Source: Sphaerisporangium sp. TRM90804 (GTDB lineage Bacteria > Actinomycetota > Actinomycetes > Streptosporangiales > Streptosporangiaceae). Taken from it: a DNA stretch of 64,000 nucleotides. The DNA lies in the NCBI RefSeq assembly GCF_029846175.1, contig NZ_JARWAC010000001.1, forward strand, positions 337,482 through 401,481, written 5' to 3'. This document shows, in pieces, positions 56,480-64,000 of this stretch. The notes beneath the pieces were generated by a model. The model searched no databases and had not been told where the DNA came from. It was given only the letters and a program-made list of their open reading frames with translations. The first letter of the stretch is position 1. Every line of letters begins with the position of its first letter. Position numbers and translations under genes: made by a program.

Positions 56480-58219
56480 TCAGCGCAGGGCTCGGCCGGC
56501 CGCGAGCACGCCGAGGAACGCCTGCCCGACGATCAGAGCGAAGCACGGGACGAAACCCCACGCGGCGGTCTGGTAGGCGGCGAACACCGCACCGGCCGCC
56601 GCGATGGCCACCACCGAGAAGACCTGCTCGCCGATCTGCAGGGACGAGCTGTTCTTGCCCTCCTCGCCCGGTCTCGACAGCTTCAGGGTCAGCACGGACA
56701 GAGTCGGGTAGACCAGGCCGATGCCGAACCCGGCGACCATCCAGGCGACCAGCCCGACGGGGACGGGCACGGCGTCGACCACGAGCAGGCCCGTGCCGGC
56801 GATGCCCGCGGTCAGCAGGAACGCCCCGCCGCGCAGCAGCAGGCGCTGGTCGTACGGCCTGCGGCTCTGGATCCAGGACGCCAGCGACCAGCTCAGCGCG
56901 GACGCGGTGAGGAACAGGCCGGCCATCGTCGGGCTGAGCCCGCGCTCGCGGATGAGCATCAGCGGGACGAACACGTCGGCGGCGAAGGACGCCCCGCCCA
57001 CCAGCCCGCGCACGAGCACGACCGCCGGCAGGCCCCGCGCCGCCAGCAGGGTGCCGGAGGGCAGCAGGCGGGGCAGCGCGAAGGCGAGGACGACCAGCCC
57101 GACCACGAGCAGCGGAAGCCCGATGCCTCCTCCGCTGCCGCCGTACTGCATCAGCGCGGCTCCGGCGGCCACCACCACGCCCCACGTCAGCAAAGCGCCG
57201 AACCCCTGCCCCCCGCCCACCGCGGAACCGCCGTCCCCCACCGCGCCGGCCGACGCCCCGTCGTGCGCCCCGACACCGCCCTGCGCCGTCACACCCGGTG
57301 CCGCCGAACCAGCCGATTCCACAGGACCAGCCGATGCCACCGGACCAGCCGATGCCACCGGACCGCCCGATGCCGCGGCACCGCCCGGTGCCGTCGCGAC
57401 GTGGGCCGGCACCGGGCCGCCAGGTGCCGCCACGCCGTTCGGCACCCCGCCGGGCGCCGCCACACCACCTGGTGCCGTGGAGCCGTCTGGTACCGCGGGG
57501 CCCTCGATCGTCGTCGTGCCACCGTACGTCTCCGGCGCGTCGCCGCCCCTGCGCGGCGCGACGGCGCCCGCCGGGGCCGCCGGGGCCGCGCCGCCGGTCC
57601 CCGGTACGGGGGCGGCGGGCGTGGTGGTGCGGGCGGTGAGGCCGCGCCATAGCAGGAGCGCGGCCGGGGCGACGAGCAGAGGGGTGCCGAGGAAGATCCA
57701 GCGCCATCCGATGTGCTCGACGACCGTGCCGGTGACGGCGGGGCCCACGATCGAGGGCAGGACCCACGCCGTCGCCAGCAGCGAGAACACCTTGGGATGG
57801 GTCTCCGGCGGGTACACCTGGGCGACCAGGACGTACAGCGCCACCGAGAACAGGCCGCCGCCGATGCCCTGGACGAACCTTCCGGCGATCAGCACGTGCA
57901 TCGTCGGCGCGAACCCGGCGATGAGCAGGCCCACGGCGAACGCCCCGGCCCCGGTCCACAGCGGCGCCACCGGCCCCCGGGCGTCGCCCCACCGGCCGCC
58001 GGCCACCGTGGCGATCACCCCGGCGGCCATCGACGCGCTGAACGCCAGGCCGTACAGCGGCAGCCCGCCGAGAGCGCGGGCCGCCGCCGGCATGGCGGTC
58101 GCGACGGCGAGGTACTCGAACGCCACGAGGGCGACGAGGGCGACGATGCCCGCGCTCAGCGCCCGGTAGGGGCGGCTGAACACGCCCGGCGGAGCGGCCG
58201 CGACGGAGGTCTGGGTCAT
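56480..58219 (-). CDS. MFS transporter with long repetitive central loop
   Basis: A 579-aa 12-helix permease. N-half: FEYLAVATAMPAAARALGG, GGRWGDARGP (the helix 2-3 motif A) and GRFVQGIGGGLFSVALYVL. C-half: VLVRGLVGGASFAADVFVPL and GFGIGLVYPTLSVLTL. The loop between helices 6 and 7 (about residues 200-330) is expanded with Ala/Gly/Pro, including ASAGPV hexapeptide repeats (18-bp units near 57310-57400). Normal MFS proteins are about 400-450 aa. ATG 58219 is chosen; GTG 58231 adds four residues. Substrate is unknown, probably a drug or metabolite. Confidence 0.85.
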   Translation of the reverse strand: MTQTSVAAAPPGVFSRPYRALSAGIVALVALVAFEYLAVATAMPAAARALGGLPLYGLAFSASMAAGVIATVAGGRWGDARGPVAPLWTGAGAFAVGLLIAGFAPTMHVLIAGRFVQGIGGGLFSVALYVLVAQVYPPETHPKVFSLLATAWVLPSIVGPAVTGTVVEHIGWRWIFLGTPLLVAPAALLLWRGLTARTTTPAAPVPGTGGAAPAAPAGAVAPRRGGDAPETYGGTTTIEGPAVPDGSTAPGGVAAPGGVPNGVAAPGGPVPAHVATAPGGAAASGGPVASAGPVASAGPVESAGSAAPGVTAQGGVGAHDGASAGAVGDGGSAVGGGQGFGALLTWGVVVAAGAALMQYGGSGGGIGLPLLVVGLVVLAFALPRLLPSGTLLAARGLPAVVLVRGLVGGASFAADVFVPLMLIRERGLSPTMAGLFLTASALSWSLASWIQSRRPYDQRLLLRGGAFLLTAGIAGTGLLVVDAVPVPVGLVAWMVAGFGIGLVYPTLSVLTLKLSRPGEEGKNSSSLQIGEQVFSVVAIAAAGAVFAAYQTAAWGFVPCFALIVGQAFLGVLAAGRALR

Positions 58220-58292
58220 TGCTGAAGACACCTGGTCGAAGATAGGGCGTGGCGCCGGCCCGTCGCATCGGGCCCGGCCTGGGTATTTGGTC

Positions 58293-59489
58293 CTACGACG
58301 CCCGGATGCCGAGCGTGCGTTCGGCCCACTGGCCGATGTCGCGGCGTTCCACCGCCGCGGCCATCAGGGCGGGAAAGGCGTCGGGGGTGCAGGCGAAGGC
58401 CGGCACCCCCAGGGCGGCCAGGGCCTCGGCGTTGTCCCGGTCGTAGTGGGGCTGGCCCTCGTCGGAGAGGGCGAGCAGGACGATGACCTGCACGCCGGCG
58501 GCCGTCATGGCGGCCACCCTGCGCAGCATCTCCTCGCGGACCCCGCCCTCGTAAAGGTCGCTGATCAGGATGAAGATGGAGTCGGCCGGGCGGGTGATCA
58601 GCCCCTGGCAGTAGGCGATGGCCCGGTTGATGTCGGTGCCGCCGCCGAGCTGGGTGCCGAACAGCAGCTCCACCGGGTCGTGGAGCTGGTCGGTGAGGTC
58701 GACGACGCTGGTGTCGAAGACCACCAGGCTGGTGCGCAGCGACCGCATCGAGGCCAGCACGGCCCCGAACACGCTGGAGTACACCACGGAGGCCGCCATG
58801 GAGCCGCTCTGGTCGATGCAGAGCGTCACCTCGCGCACCACGGCCCGCTCCCTGCGGGCGTAGCCCACCAGCCGGGACGGGACGACGGTGTTGCGTTCGG
58901 GCAGGTAGTTCTTCAGGTTTGCCCGGATCGTGCGATCCCAGTCGATGTCGGACACCCGCCGCGGGCGGTGGGTGCGGGCCGACCGGTCGAGGGCGCCCGC
59001 GACGGCGGTCCTGGTGCGCTGGGCGAGCCGGCGTTCCAGGTCTTCCACGACCTTCCGCACCACCTCGCGCGCGGACCGCCGCGCCGTCTCGGGCATCACC
59101 TTGTTGAGCGACAGCAGGGTGCCGACGAGGTGGACGTCTGGCTCGACGGCCTCCAGCATCTCGGGTTCGAGCAGCAGGCGGGTGAGGTTGAGCCGCTCGA
59201 TGGCGTCCTTCTGCATGACCTGCACGACCGTGGAGGGGAAGTACGACCGGATGTCCCCGAGCCACCGCGCCACCCGGGGCGCCGACGCGCCCAGGCCCGC
59301 GCTCCGCGAGGAGTCGCCCCCGTTCCCGCCGCCGCGCCCGCTGTCGTAGAGCGCGGCCAGCGCCGCGTCCATGCGCATGTCCTCGTCGCTCAGCCCGCCC
59401 CCCACGCCCCCGGACCCGCCGGCCCCACCGCCCGACCCCTCCGCGTCACCACCCAGCACCAACCGCCACCGCCGCGCACGCTCCTCCAT
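58293..59489 (-). CDS. VWA domain (CoxE-like) protein
   Basis: A 398-aa protein. ATG 59489 has GGAGGGG upstream. The N-terminal region (RRWRLVLGGDAEG, then MRMDAALAALYDSG) is followed by a helical domain (SYFPSTVVQVMQKDAIERL) and a VWA domain beginning near residue 225, with MIDAS motif CIDQSGSMAASVV (DxSxS) and later GGGTDINRA threonine and LISDLYEGG aspartate. Metal-dependent binding of a partner is expected. The gene is the last of the minus-strand MoxR-DUF5682-VWA set and likely acts with the MoxR ATPase. Its 5' end is itself the template for a repeat array upstream. Confidence 0.9.
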   Translation of the reverse strand: MEERARRWRLVLGGDAEGSGGGAGGSGGVGGGLSDEDMRMDAALAALYDSGRGGGNGGDSSRSAGLGASAPRVARWLGDIRSYFPSTVVQVMQKDAIERLNLTRLLLEPEMLEAVEPDVHLVGTLLSLNKVMPETARRSAREVVRKVVEDLERRLAQRTRTAVAGALDRSARTHRPRRVSDIDWDRTIRANLKNYLPERNTVVPSRLVGYARRERAVVREVTLCIDQSGSMAASVVYSSVFGAVLASMRSLRTSLVVFDTSVVDLTDQLHDPVELLFGTQLGGGTDINRAIAYCQGLITRPADSIFILISDLYEGGVREEMLRRVAAMTAAGVQVIVLLALSDEGQPHYDRDNAEALAALGVPAFACTPDAFPALMAAAVERRDIGQWAERTLGIRAS

Positions 59490-60022
59490 CACCCCTCCAC
59501 CTCCACAACAGAACGCCTCACGATCCCCCTCAGCCCGCCCCCGGCCCCGGCACCCGAGCCGAAGCACAAGCCGCCCAGCATCAACCACCACCGCCGCACA
59601 CGCTGCTCCATCACCGCCGCCCCTCCGCAACCACGGCAGAACACCGCACGATCCCCCCGCAGCCCGCCCTCCACGCCGCCGGCTCCACCAGCCCCACCGC
59701 CCGACCCCGCGGCCCCGCCGCCCAGCACCAACGGCGACCGGGGCTCACGCTCCTCCCCGACCAGCACAGGACGCCCCACGATCTCCCCCTCAGCCCTCGC
59801 CACCGACTCCACCACCCCCACCAACCGACCCCCCGCCCCCGCCGCCCAGCACCGACCGCGACCGGGGCTCACGCTCCTCCCCGACCAGCACAGGACGCCC
59901 CACGATCTCCCCCTCAGCCCTCGCCACCGACCCCGCGCCCCCGCCGCCCAGCACCGACCGCGACCGGGGCTCACGCTCCTCCCCGACCAGCACAGGACGC
60001 CTCAGGTGCCGGCCCTTGCCGG
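59490..60022. repeat. Tandem repeats derived from the VWA gene start
   Basis: 533 nt between DUF5682 and VWA genes. Copies at 59715-59807 and 59839-59931 agree at 91 of 93 bases; a third at 59941-60000 is identical over 60. An older copy (start 59611) encodes MEQRVRRWWLMLGG, close to MEERARRWRLVLGG of the VWA gene, and its stop overlaps the VWA ATG by one base. Confidence 0.82.
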
Positions 60023-62806
60023 TCATCGGGTGTCGCCGAGGATGGTCAGTACGGTGGCGACGGCCGGGGCGGCGCGGGCGGCGTCGGGCTCGGGGACGCT
60101 GGGCCGGCCGGACTCGGCCGAGGTGACACGCGCGCCGATGGCGCGGCGCTCCGGGGCGGGGAACGCGCCGAAGGTGCGGCGCAGCAGCGGCAGCACGTCG
60201 ATGAACGCCTCGGGGCCCAGGCCCGTGAGCCAGGTGTCGATCAGGCCGAGCAGGGCGGCGTCGTGGACCAGCAGCAGGCCGCTGCCGGACAGGAACCCCT
60301 CGACCCAGGCCGCCGCCCGCACGGCCGGAGTGCCCGCCGACATCGACCGCGACATGCGGCGAGCGGCCTCCTCGGCGGGGATGGCGCCCGCGTCGAGCAG
60401 GATGCGGGCGAGCCTGCCGCCGATGAGGCCGTGCAGGTCGCGCCGCTCGGCCACACCGCGCAATGCCGCGAGCCAGGCGTCCCTTCCGGACTCCAGCAGC
60501 CCCACAGCGGTGTGCACGGCGTCGACGTGGCCGAGCAGGTCGCGGGCGGAGTCGTCGTCGAGGCCGGTGGCGGCCACCGGCAGGCCCGCGCAGATGCGGC
60601 TCAGCAGCGAGTCGACGATGACCGACAGGCCGCCCGCCGGGGTGCCGCGGACGTCGCCGTACCGCTGGGCGCGCACCAGCGCGGGCAGCGCCGCCATGAG
60701 GTGCGTGACGTCGCTGTCGAGGGCCGCCCGGGTGGAGATCGACGACAGAACGTACGGCAGCGCCTCGGGAAGGTCGGCCAGCAGGCACCGCTCGGCCACG
60801 CCGGTCAGCTCGGCCAGCGTCGCCGGCCGGGCGGCGGACGGCGCGGGCCCGGCGTGCCGGGTGGTCCGCGCGGAGCCGAGGTCGACCAGCTCGCGCACGC
60901 GGGAGGTGGCGGCGGCCGGCACGGTGGTGCCGTACGCGCTCGCCTCGATGAGCTCGATGTCGAACTCCGGGCGCCAGGCGAGCGTCCAGGACTCGCGGAA
61001 GGTGCCCTTGCCCCGGGCCTCCCGCGGCGTGCCCCAGGCGACGCCCAGCAGGCCGAGGCGGTGCAGCAGGCGGCTGCGCTCGAGGTCGAGCGGTTTGCGC
61101 AGGTCGAGGTCGAGATCGCGCTCAAGCGCCTCGGCGGGCATCTTCAGGCGGCGCCGGCGTTCGCGCAGGTCGCGTTGCAGGGGCATCATCGGGGTGCTGT
61201 CGGGGACGCTTCCGAGCCGCTCCCCCACCACCATGCGCCGCTGGATCAGCTCCACCGGCAGCTCGTCGCCCTCGCACAGCACGGCGCGGACCGCCTCGGT
61301 GACCTCGCTCAGCCCCGCCAGCGGGCGCCCGCGCACCACCGCCAGGCTGTGCGCCAGCCGTACGGCCTCGATGACGTGGGCGGAGGACACCGGCAGGTCC
61401 TCCTCGCGCAGCACGGCGGCGGCACCCGCGAGCCACCGCTCGATCGGGCGGTCGGGGGCGGCGAACAGGTGGTCGTACCAGCCGGGCGAGGTGACGCCCG
61501 CGCCGTAGCCGCTCCAGGAGGCCAGCCGCCCGTACGTCCACGGCACCCAGGTCATCTCGACCTTGACCCGGGCGAGCCCCTTCAGCAGGCGCTCGTCGGA
61601 GGCGGCCGGGCCGATGGCGCGCAGGGCCGGGACGTGCCAGGCCCCGCACACCACGGCGACGCGCCGGTAGCCCTCCTTCAGGGCGCCGCGCACGGTCTTG
61701 CGCATGTACGCCTCGCGGCGTGCCTCACGCCCTCGGGGCGTGTAGCCCTCGCGGGCGGCCTCCATCGCCTCGGCGATCACCTCGAACGGCGCGTCGCCGC
61801 GGTGCTCGACGGCGTCCTCCCACCAGCGCTCGGGATCGTCGTACCCCGCCGCCCGGGCCAGCTCGCCGATCGGGTCGGCGTGAGAGGCGGGCACCTCCTC
61901 GGCCTCCAGGCGATCCCCCGCAGCACGACGATCCCGCGCGGGATCGTCGTCACCGACCGGGCCACCGCCCGCGACAGGATGGCCCTGCCCGGCGGTGCCC
62001 TCGCCCATGACAGGGCGCCCCTGCGAGCCAGGCCCGTCATCTCCGTCAGGACGGGCCTGCGCCACCATCCCGTCGCCTGCGATCGGACGGTCTTGCCCGG
62101 CGGTGCCCTCGCCCGTGACAGGGCGCCCCTGGGGACCGGGACCATCACCCCCGCCGGGGCGGGCCTGCACTACCGCCCCGTCGCCTGCGACGGGGCGGTC
62201 CCGCCCAGCGGGGCCCTCGCCCGCGACAAGGAGGCCCTGGGGGCCAAGGCCATCACCCCCGTCAGGGCGGGCCTGCACTACCGCCCCATCGCTTCCGACG
62301 GTGCGGTCCTGCTCGGGCGGGCTTCCGCTCGCGGCGGGACGGTCCTGCTCGGCCGGGCTTCCGTTCGCGACGGGGCGGGCCTGCTCGGCCGGGCCGTCGC
62401 CGGGGACGGGGCGACCCTGCGGGACGGGGCCGTCGTGCGCGGGCGGGCCGGTGTCCGGGGTGCGGTCGGCGGCGCGTTCGGCGAGGCTGTGGGCGGCCGG
62501 CAGGTCGCAGAAGCGGGCGGGGATGCCGGCGGCCGCGGCGTACCTGATGGCCTGCCACTCGGGGGAGAACGCCGCGAACGGCCAGAAGGCGGCTCGTGAC
62601 GGCTCGCCCGGCACGTGCGCCAGCAGCGCGACGGGCGGCTCCAGATCGGGGTCGGCCGCCAGCGCGATCAGGTGGTCGGCTTCGGGAGGGCCCTCGATGA
62701 GCACGATGTCGGGGCGCAGGCGGGTGAGCTCGGCGACCAGGGCGCGCGCCGAGCCGGGCCCGTGGTGGCGCACGCCGAGCACCGTCGTGGTGGCCTCAGG
62801 AGACAT
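60023..62806 (-). CDS. DUF5682 family protein (TraB/EreA-like) with repeat insert
   Basis: A 927-aa protein. The N-terminal motifs GVRHHGPGS (residues 11-19), VLIEGPPEAD with E38, and VVCGAWHVPAL with H391 recall the TraB/ChaN/EreA-like fold. A helical middle follows (HVIEAVRLAHSLAVVRG, ELPVELIQRR), and the C-terminal third is helical repeats (LLADLPEAL, GLLLVHDAALLGLIDTWL). Residues 130-285 are thirteen 12-aa tandem units of the type QxRPxxGxG, an insert that explains its extra length. ATG 62806 overlaps the MoxR gene by 11 nt; GTG 62830 is an alternative. It is always found with MoxR and VWA genes as far as I know; the activity is uncharacterised. Confidence 0.88.
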   Translation of the reverse strand: MSPEATTTVLGVRHHGPGSARALVAELTRLRPDIVLIEGPPEADHLIALAADPDLEPPVALLAHVPGEPSRAAFWPFAAFSPEWQAIRYAAAAGIPARFCDLPAAHSLAERAADRTPDTGPPAHDGPVPQGRPVPGDGPAEQARPVANGSPAEQDRPAASGSPPEQDRTVGSDGAVVQARPDGGDGLGPQGLLVAGEGPAGRDRPVAGDGAVVQARPGGGDGPGPQGRPVTGEGTAGQDRPIAGDGMVAQARPDGDDGPGSQGRPVMGEGTAGQGHPVAGGGPVGDDDPARDRRAAGDRLEAEEVPASHADPIGELARAAGYDDPERWWEDAVEHRGDAPFEVIAEAMEAAREGYTPRGREARREAYMRKTVRGALKEGYRRVAVVCGAWHVPALRAIGPAASDERLLKGLARVKVEMTWVPWTYGRLASWSGYGAGVTSPGWYDHLFAAPDRPIERWLAGAAAVLREEDLPVSSAHVIEAVRLAHSLAVVRGRPLAGLSEVTEAVRAVLCEGDELPVELIQRRMVVGERLGSVPDSTPMMPLQRDLRERRRRLKMPAEALERDLDLDLRKPLDLERSRLLHRLGLLGVAWGTPREARGKGTFRESWTLAWRPEFDIELIEASAYGTTVPAAATSRVRELVDLGSARTTRHAGPAPSAARPATLAELTGVAERCLLADLPEALPYVLSSISTRAALDSDVTHLMAALPALVRAQRYGDVRGTPAGGLSVIVDSLLSRICAGLPVAATGLDDDSARDLLGHVDAVHTAVGLLESGRDAWLAALRGVAERRDLHGLIGGRLARILLDAGAIPAEEAARRMSRSMSAGTPAVRAAAWVEGFLSGSGLLLVHDAALLGLIDTWLTGLGPEAFIDVLPLLRRTFGAFPAPERRAIGARVTSAESGRPSVPEPDAARAAPAVATVLTILGDTR
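61952..62419. repeat. Thirteen 36-bp tandem units inside the DUF5682 gene
   Basis: The 468-bp tract reads as 12-codon units (Q/R)-x-R-P-x-x-G-x-G-x-x-x on the minus strand. A 108-bp higher-order period (three units) is visible in the centre: QDRP, QARP and QGRP units alternate. All units keep frame. Confidence 0.88.
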
Positions 62807-63860
62807 CGCGGCAGGCTCGGTAGAAGTCACGCCACTCGGGACGCTCGCGGACGACGGTCTCCAGGTACTCCTGCCAGATCACCCGGTCGGACACCGGATC
62901 CTGGACGACCGCGCCGAGGATGCCCGACGCGACGTCGCCCGCGCGCAGCACGCCGTCGCCGAAGTGCGCGGCCAGCGCGATGCCGCTGGTCACCACGGAG
63001 ATCGCCTCCGCTGTGCTGAGCGTGCCGCTCGGCGACTTCACCGTGGTGCGGCCGTCGGCGGTCGTGCCGGAACGCAGCTCGCGGAAGATCGTGACGACCC
63101 GGCGGATCTCCTCCATGGCCGTCGGCGTCTCGGGCAGCTCCAGGGAGCGGCCGAGCTGGGCGACACGCCGCGAGACGATGTCGACCTCCTCTTCGGCGCT
63201 CGCCGGCACGGGCAGGACGACGGTGTTGAAGCGGCGCCTGAGCGCGCTGGACAGCTCGTTGACCCCGCGGTCGCGGTCGTTGGCGGTGGCGATCACGTTG
63301 AACCCGCGTGTCGCCTGGACCTCGGCGTTGAGCTCGGGGATCGGCAGGGTCTTCTCCGACAGGACGGTGATGAGCGCGTCCTGCACGTCGGAGGGCATGC
63401 GGGTGAGCTCCTCGACGCGGGCCAGGCGGCCCTCGGCCATGGCGCGCATGACCGGGCTCGGCGTCATGGCCTCGCGCGAGGGGCCCTCGGCGAGCAGGCG
63501 GGCGTAGTTCCAGCCGTAGCGGATCGCCTCCTCGGCGGTGCCCGCGGTGCCCTGCACGAGCAGCGTGGAGTCGCCGCTGATCGCCGCCGCCAGGTGCTCC
63601 GACAGCCAGGTCTTGGCGGTGCCCGGCACGCCGAGCAGCAGCAGCGCCCGGTCGGTGGCCAGCGTGGCCACCGCGACCTCGACGATGCGCCGGGGCCCGA
63701 TGTACTTGGGGGTGATCTGGTCGCCGTCCCCCAGCAGGTAGGTGGTCACGGCCCACGGCGACAGCCGCCACCCCGGCGGCCTGGGCCGGTCGTCGGACTT
63801 GGCCAGTACGGCCAGCTCGTCAGCGAACTGGTCTTCCGCGTGCGGACGCAGAACGCTCAT
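62796..63860 (-). CDS. MoxR family AAA+ ATPase
   Basis: A 354-aa ATPase from ATG 63860. Walker A is LLLLGVPGTAKTWLSEHLAA near residue 67, Walker B VEELTRMPSDVQDALI near 142, sensor 1 VIATANDRDRGVNELSSAL, and arginine finger RRRFNTVVLP. A C-terminal lid domain has SVVTSGIALAAHFGD. MoxR ATPases act as chaperones with VWA partners, here encoded downstream. Only a weak ribosome site is visible. The longer upstream frame (to 63980) is Pro-rich and not supported. The neighbouring gene expected upstream in such clusters (often a SWIM zinc-finger protein) would be beyond the window. Confidence 0.9.
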   Translation of the reverse strand: MSVLRPHAEDQFADELAVLAKSDDRPRPPGWRLSPWAVTTYLLGDGDQITPKYIGPRRIVEVAVATLATDRALLLLGVPGTAKTWLSEHLAAAISGDSTLLVQGTAGTAEEAIRYGWNYARLLAEGPSREAMTPSPVMRAMAEGRLARVEELTRMPSDVQDALITVLSEKTLPIPELNAEVQATRGFNVIATANDRDRGVNELSSALRRRFNTVVLPVPASAEEEVDIVSRRVAQLGRSLELPETPTAMEEIRRVVTIFRELRSGTTADGRTTVKSPSGTLSTAEAISVVTSGIALAAHFGDGVLRAGDVASGILGAVVQDPVSDRVIWQEYLETVVRERPEWRDFYRACRDVS

Positions 63861-64000
63861 ATCACGCTTCAACTCGCTCTCGCGTAGAGGTGTGGTGCAA
63901 GAAGGATCAGAAGGACGAGGACGGTGGGGACGGCGCCCGGTCGCGCCGGGAGGCCGCCCGTTCTCGCCGGGAGGAGACACCGGGCCGGCGACCGGGCAGG
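63861..64000. other. Region upstream of the MoxR gene at the window edge
   Basis: No gene is supported in the last 140 nt. It holds the start region of the MoxR gene and a repeated CGCCGGGAG stretch (around 63943 and 63976); whether another gene feeds in from beyond the edge cannot be seen. Confidence 0.4.

Noticed and set aside
59715..60001. Direct repeats as insertion-sequence ends or an att site
   Set aside because: No transposase or integrase is present and the repeats resemble the adjacent gene's start.
61952..62419. CRISPR-like array
   Set aside because: The repeats are contiguous 36-bp units without spacers, in frame with a protein, and no cas gene is nearby.
60263..62599. Long plus-strand frame opposite the DUF5682 gene
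   Set aside because: It mirrors the minus-strand gene, including its repeats, and has no recognisable domain.

Overview
The window is a contiguous stretch of a very GC-rich actinomycete chromosome. GTG starts are common, genes are tightly packed and often overlap by 1-14 nt, and there are WhiJ/AbaA-type XRE-DUF397 modules, mycothiol-type DinB proteins, an LCP cell-wall protein and an SbcCD pair of actinobacterial type. The gene set fits Streptosporangiales (Streptosporangiaceae/Thermomonosporaceae), but the genus cannot be fixed from this sequence alone. I see no rRNA, tRNA, CRISPR array, integrase or insertion sequence.

Layout. 1-5.8 kb: end of a PLP aminotransferase, a lipid kinase, a secreted M6 (immune inhibitor A-like) protease with a perfect terminator hairpin, and a glycolate-oxidase-like flavoenzyme. 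5.9-7.6 kb: a membrane Ser/Thr kinase whose outer domain looks like spore-associated protein A. 7.8-14.1 kb: a four-gene overlapping operon (carboxyltransferase, biotin carboxylase, enoyl-CoA hydratase, AtuA-like protein) resembling acyclic-terpene or mycobacterial accA2/accD2 loci. 14.1-20.3 kb: regulatory genes, including two XRE modules, two TetR genes and a ferritin-like protein. 20.3-27.4 kb: AI-2E family transporter, phytoene-dehydrogenase-like oxidoreductase, psuG and a PfkB kinase (pseudouridine catabolism), and a large uncharacterised Pro-rich protein.

28-36.5 kb: a leucine-degradation-type operon (acyl-CoA dehydrogenase, HMG-CoA lyase, methylcrotonyl-CoA carboxylase alpha and beta) divergent from a TetR regulator, with three GTTA-N8-TAAC sites, then a DrrAB-type ABC exporter. 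36.6-38.9 kb: a fused E1 alpha-beta 2-oxoacid dehydrogenase, which could supply the branched-chain acyl-CoA upstream of the leucine pathway. 38.9-43.3 kb: DinB-like protein, CorA, NTF2-like protein, amidohydrolase, M50-like protease. 43.7-50.1 kb: sbcC and sbcD; SbcC is unusually long (1660 aa). 50.3-58.2 kb: membrane hydrolase, LCP protein, bicovalent-type BBE flavoprotein, an enolase-superfamily protein lacking its catalytic lysines, and an MFS transporter. 58.3-63.9 kb: a MoxR AAA ATPase, a DUF5682 (TraB/EreA-like) protein and a VWA protein on the minus strand; this module is the best candidate for an incompletely described system.

A recurring feature is tandem expansion of short GC-rich units. 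Inside genes the periods keep frame: 120 bp x3 in sbcC, 36 bp x13 in the DUF5682 gene, 18 bp in the MFS loop and HTGPYPAQP units in the 667-aa protein. Between genes the same process appears as near-identical 93-bp copies upstream of the VWA gene and a 41-bp duplicate upstream of the amidohydrolase gene.
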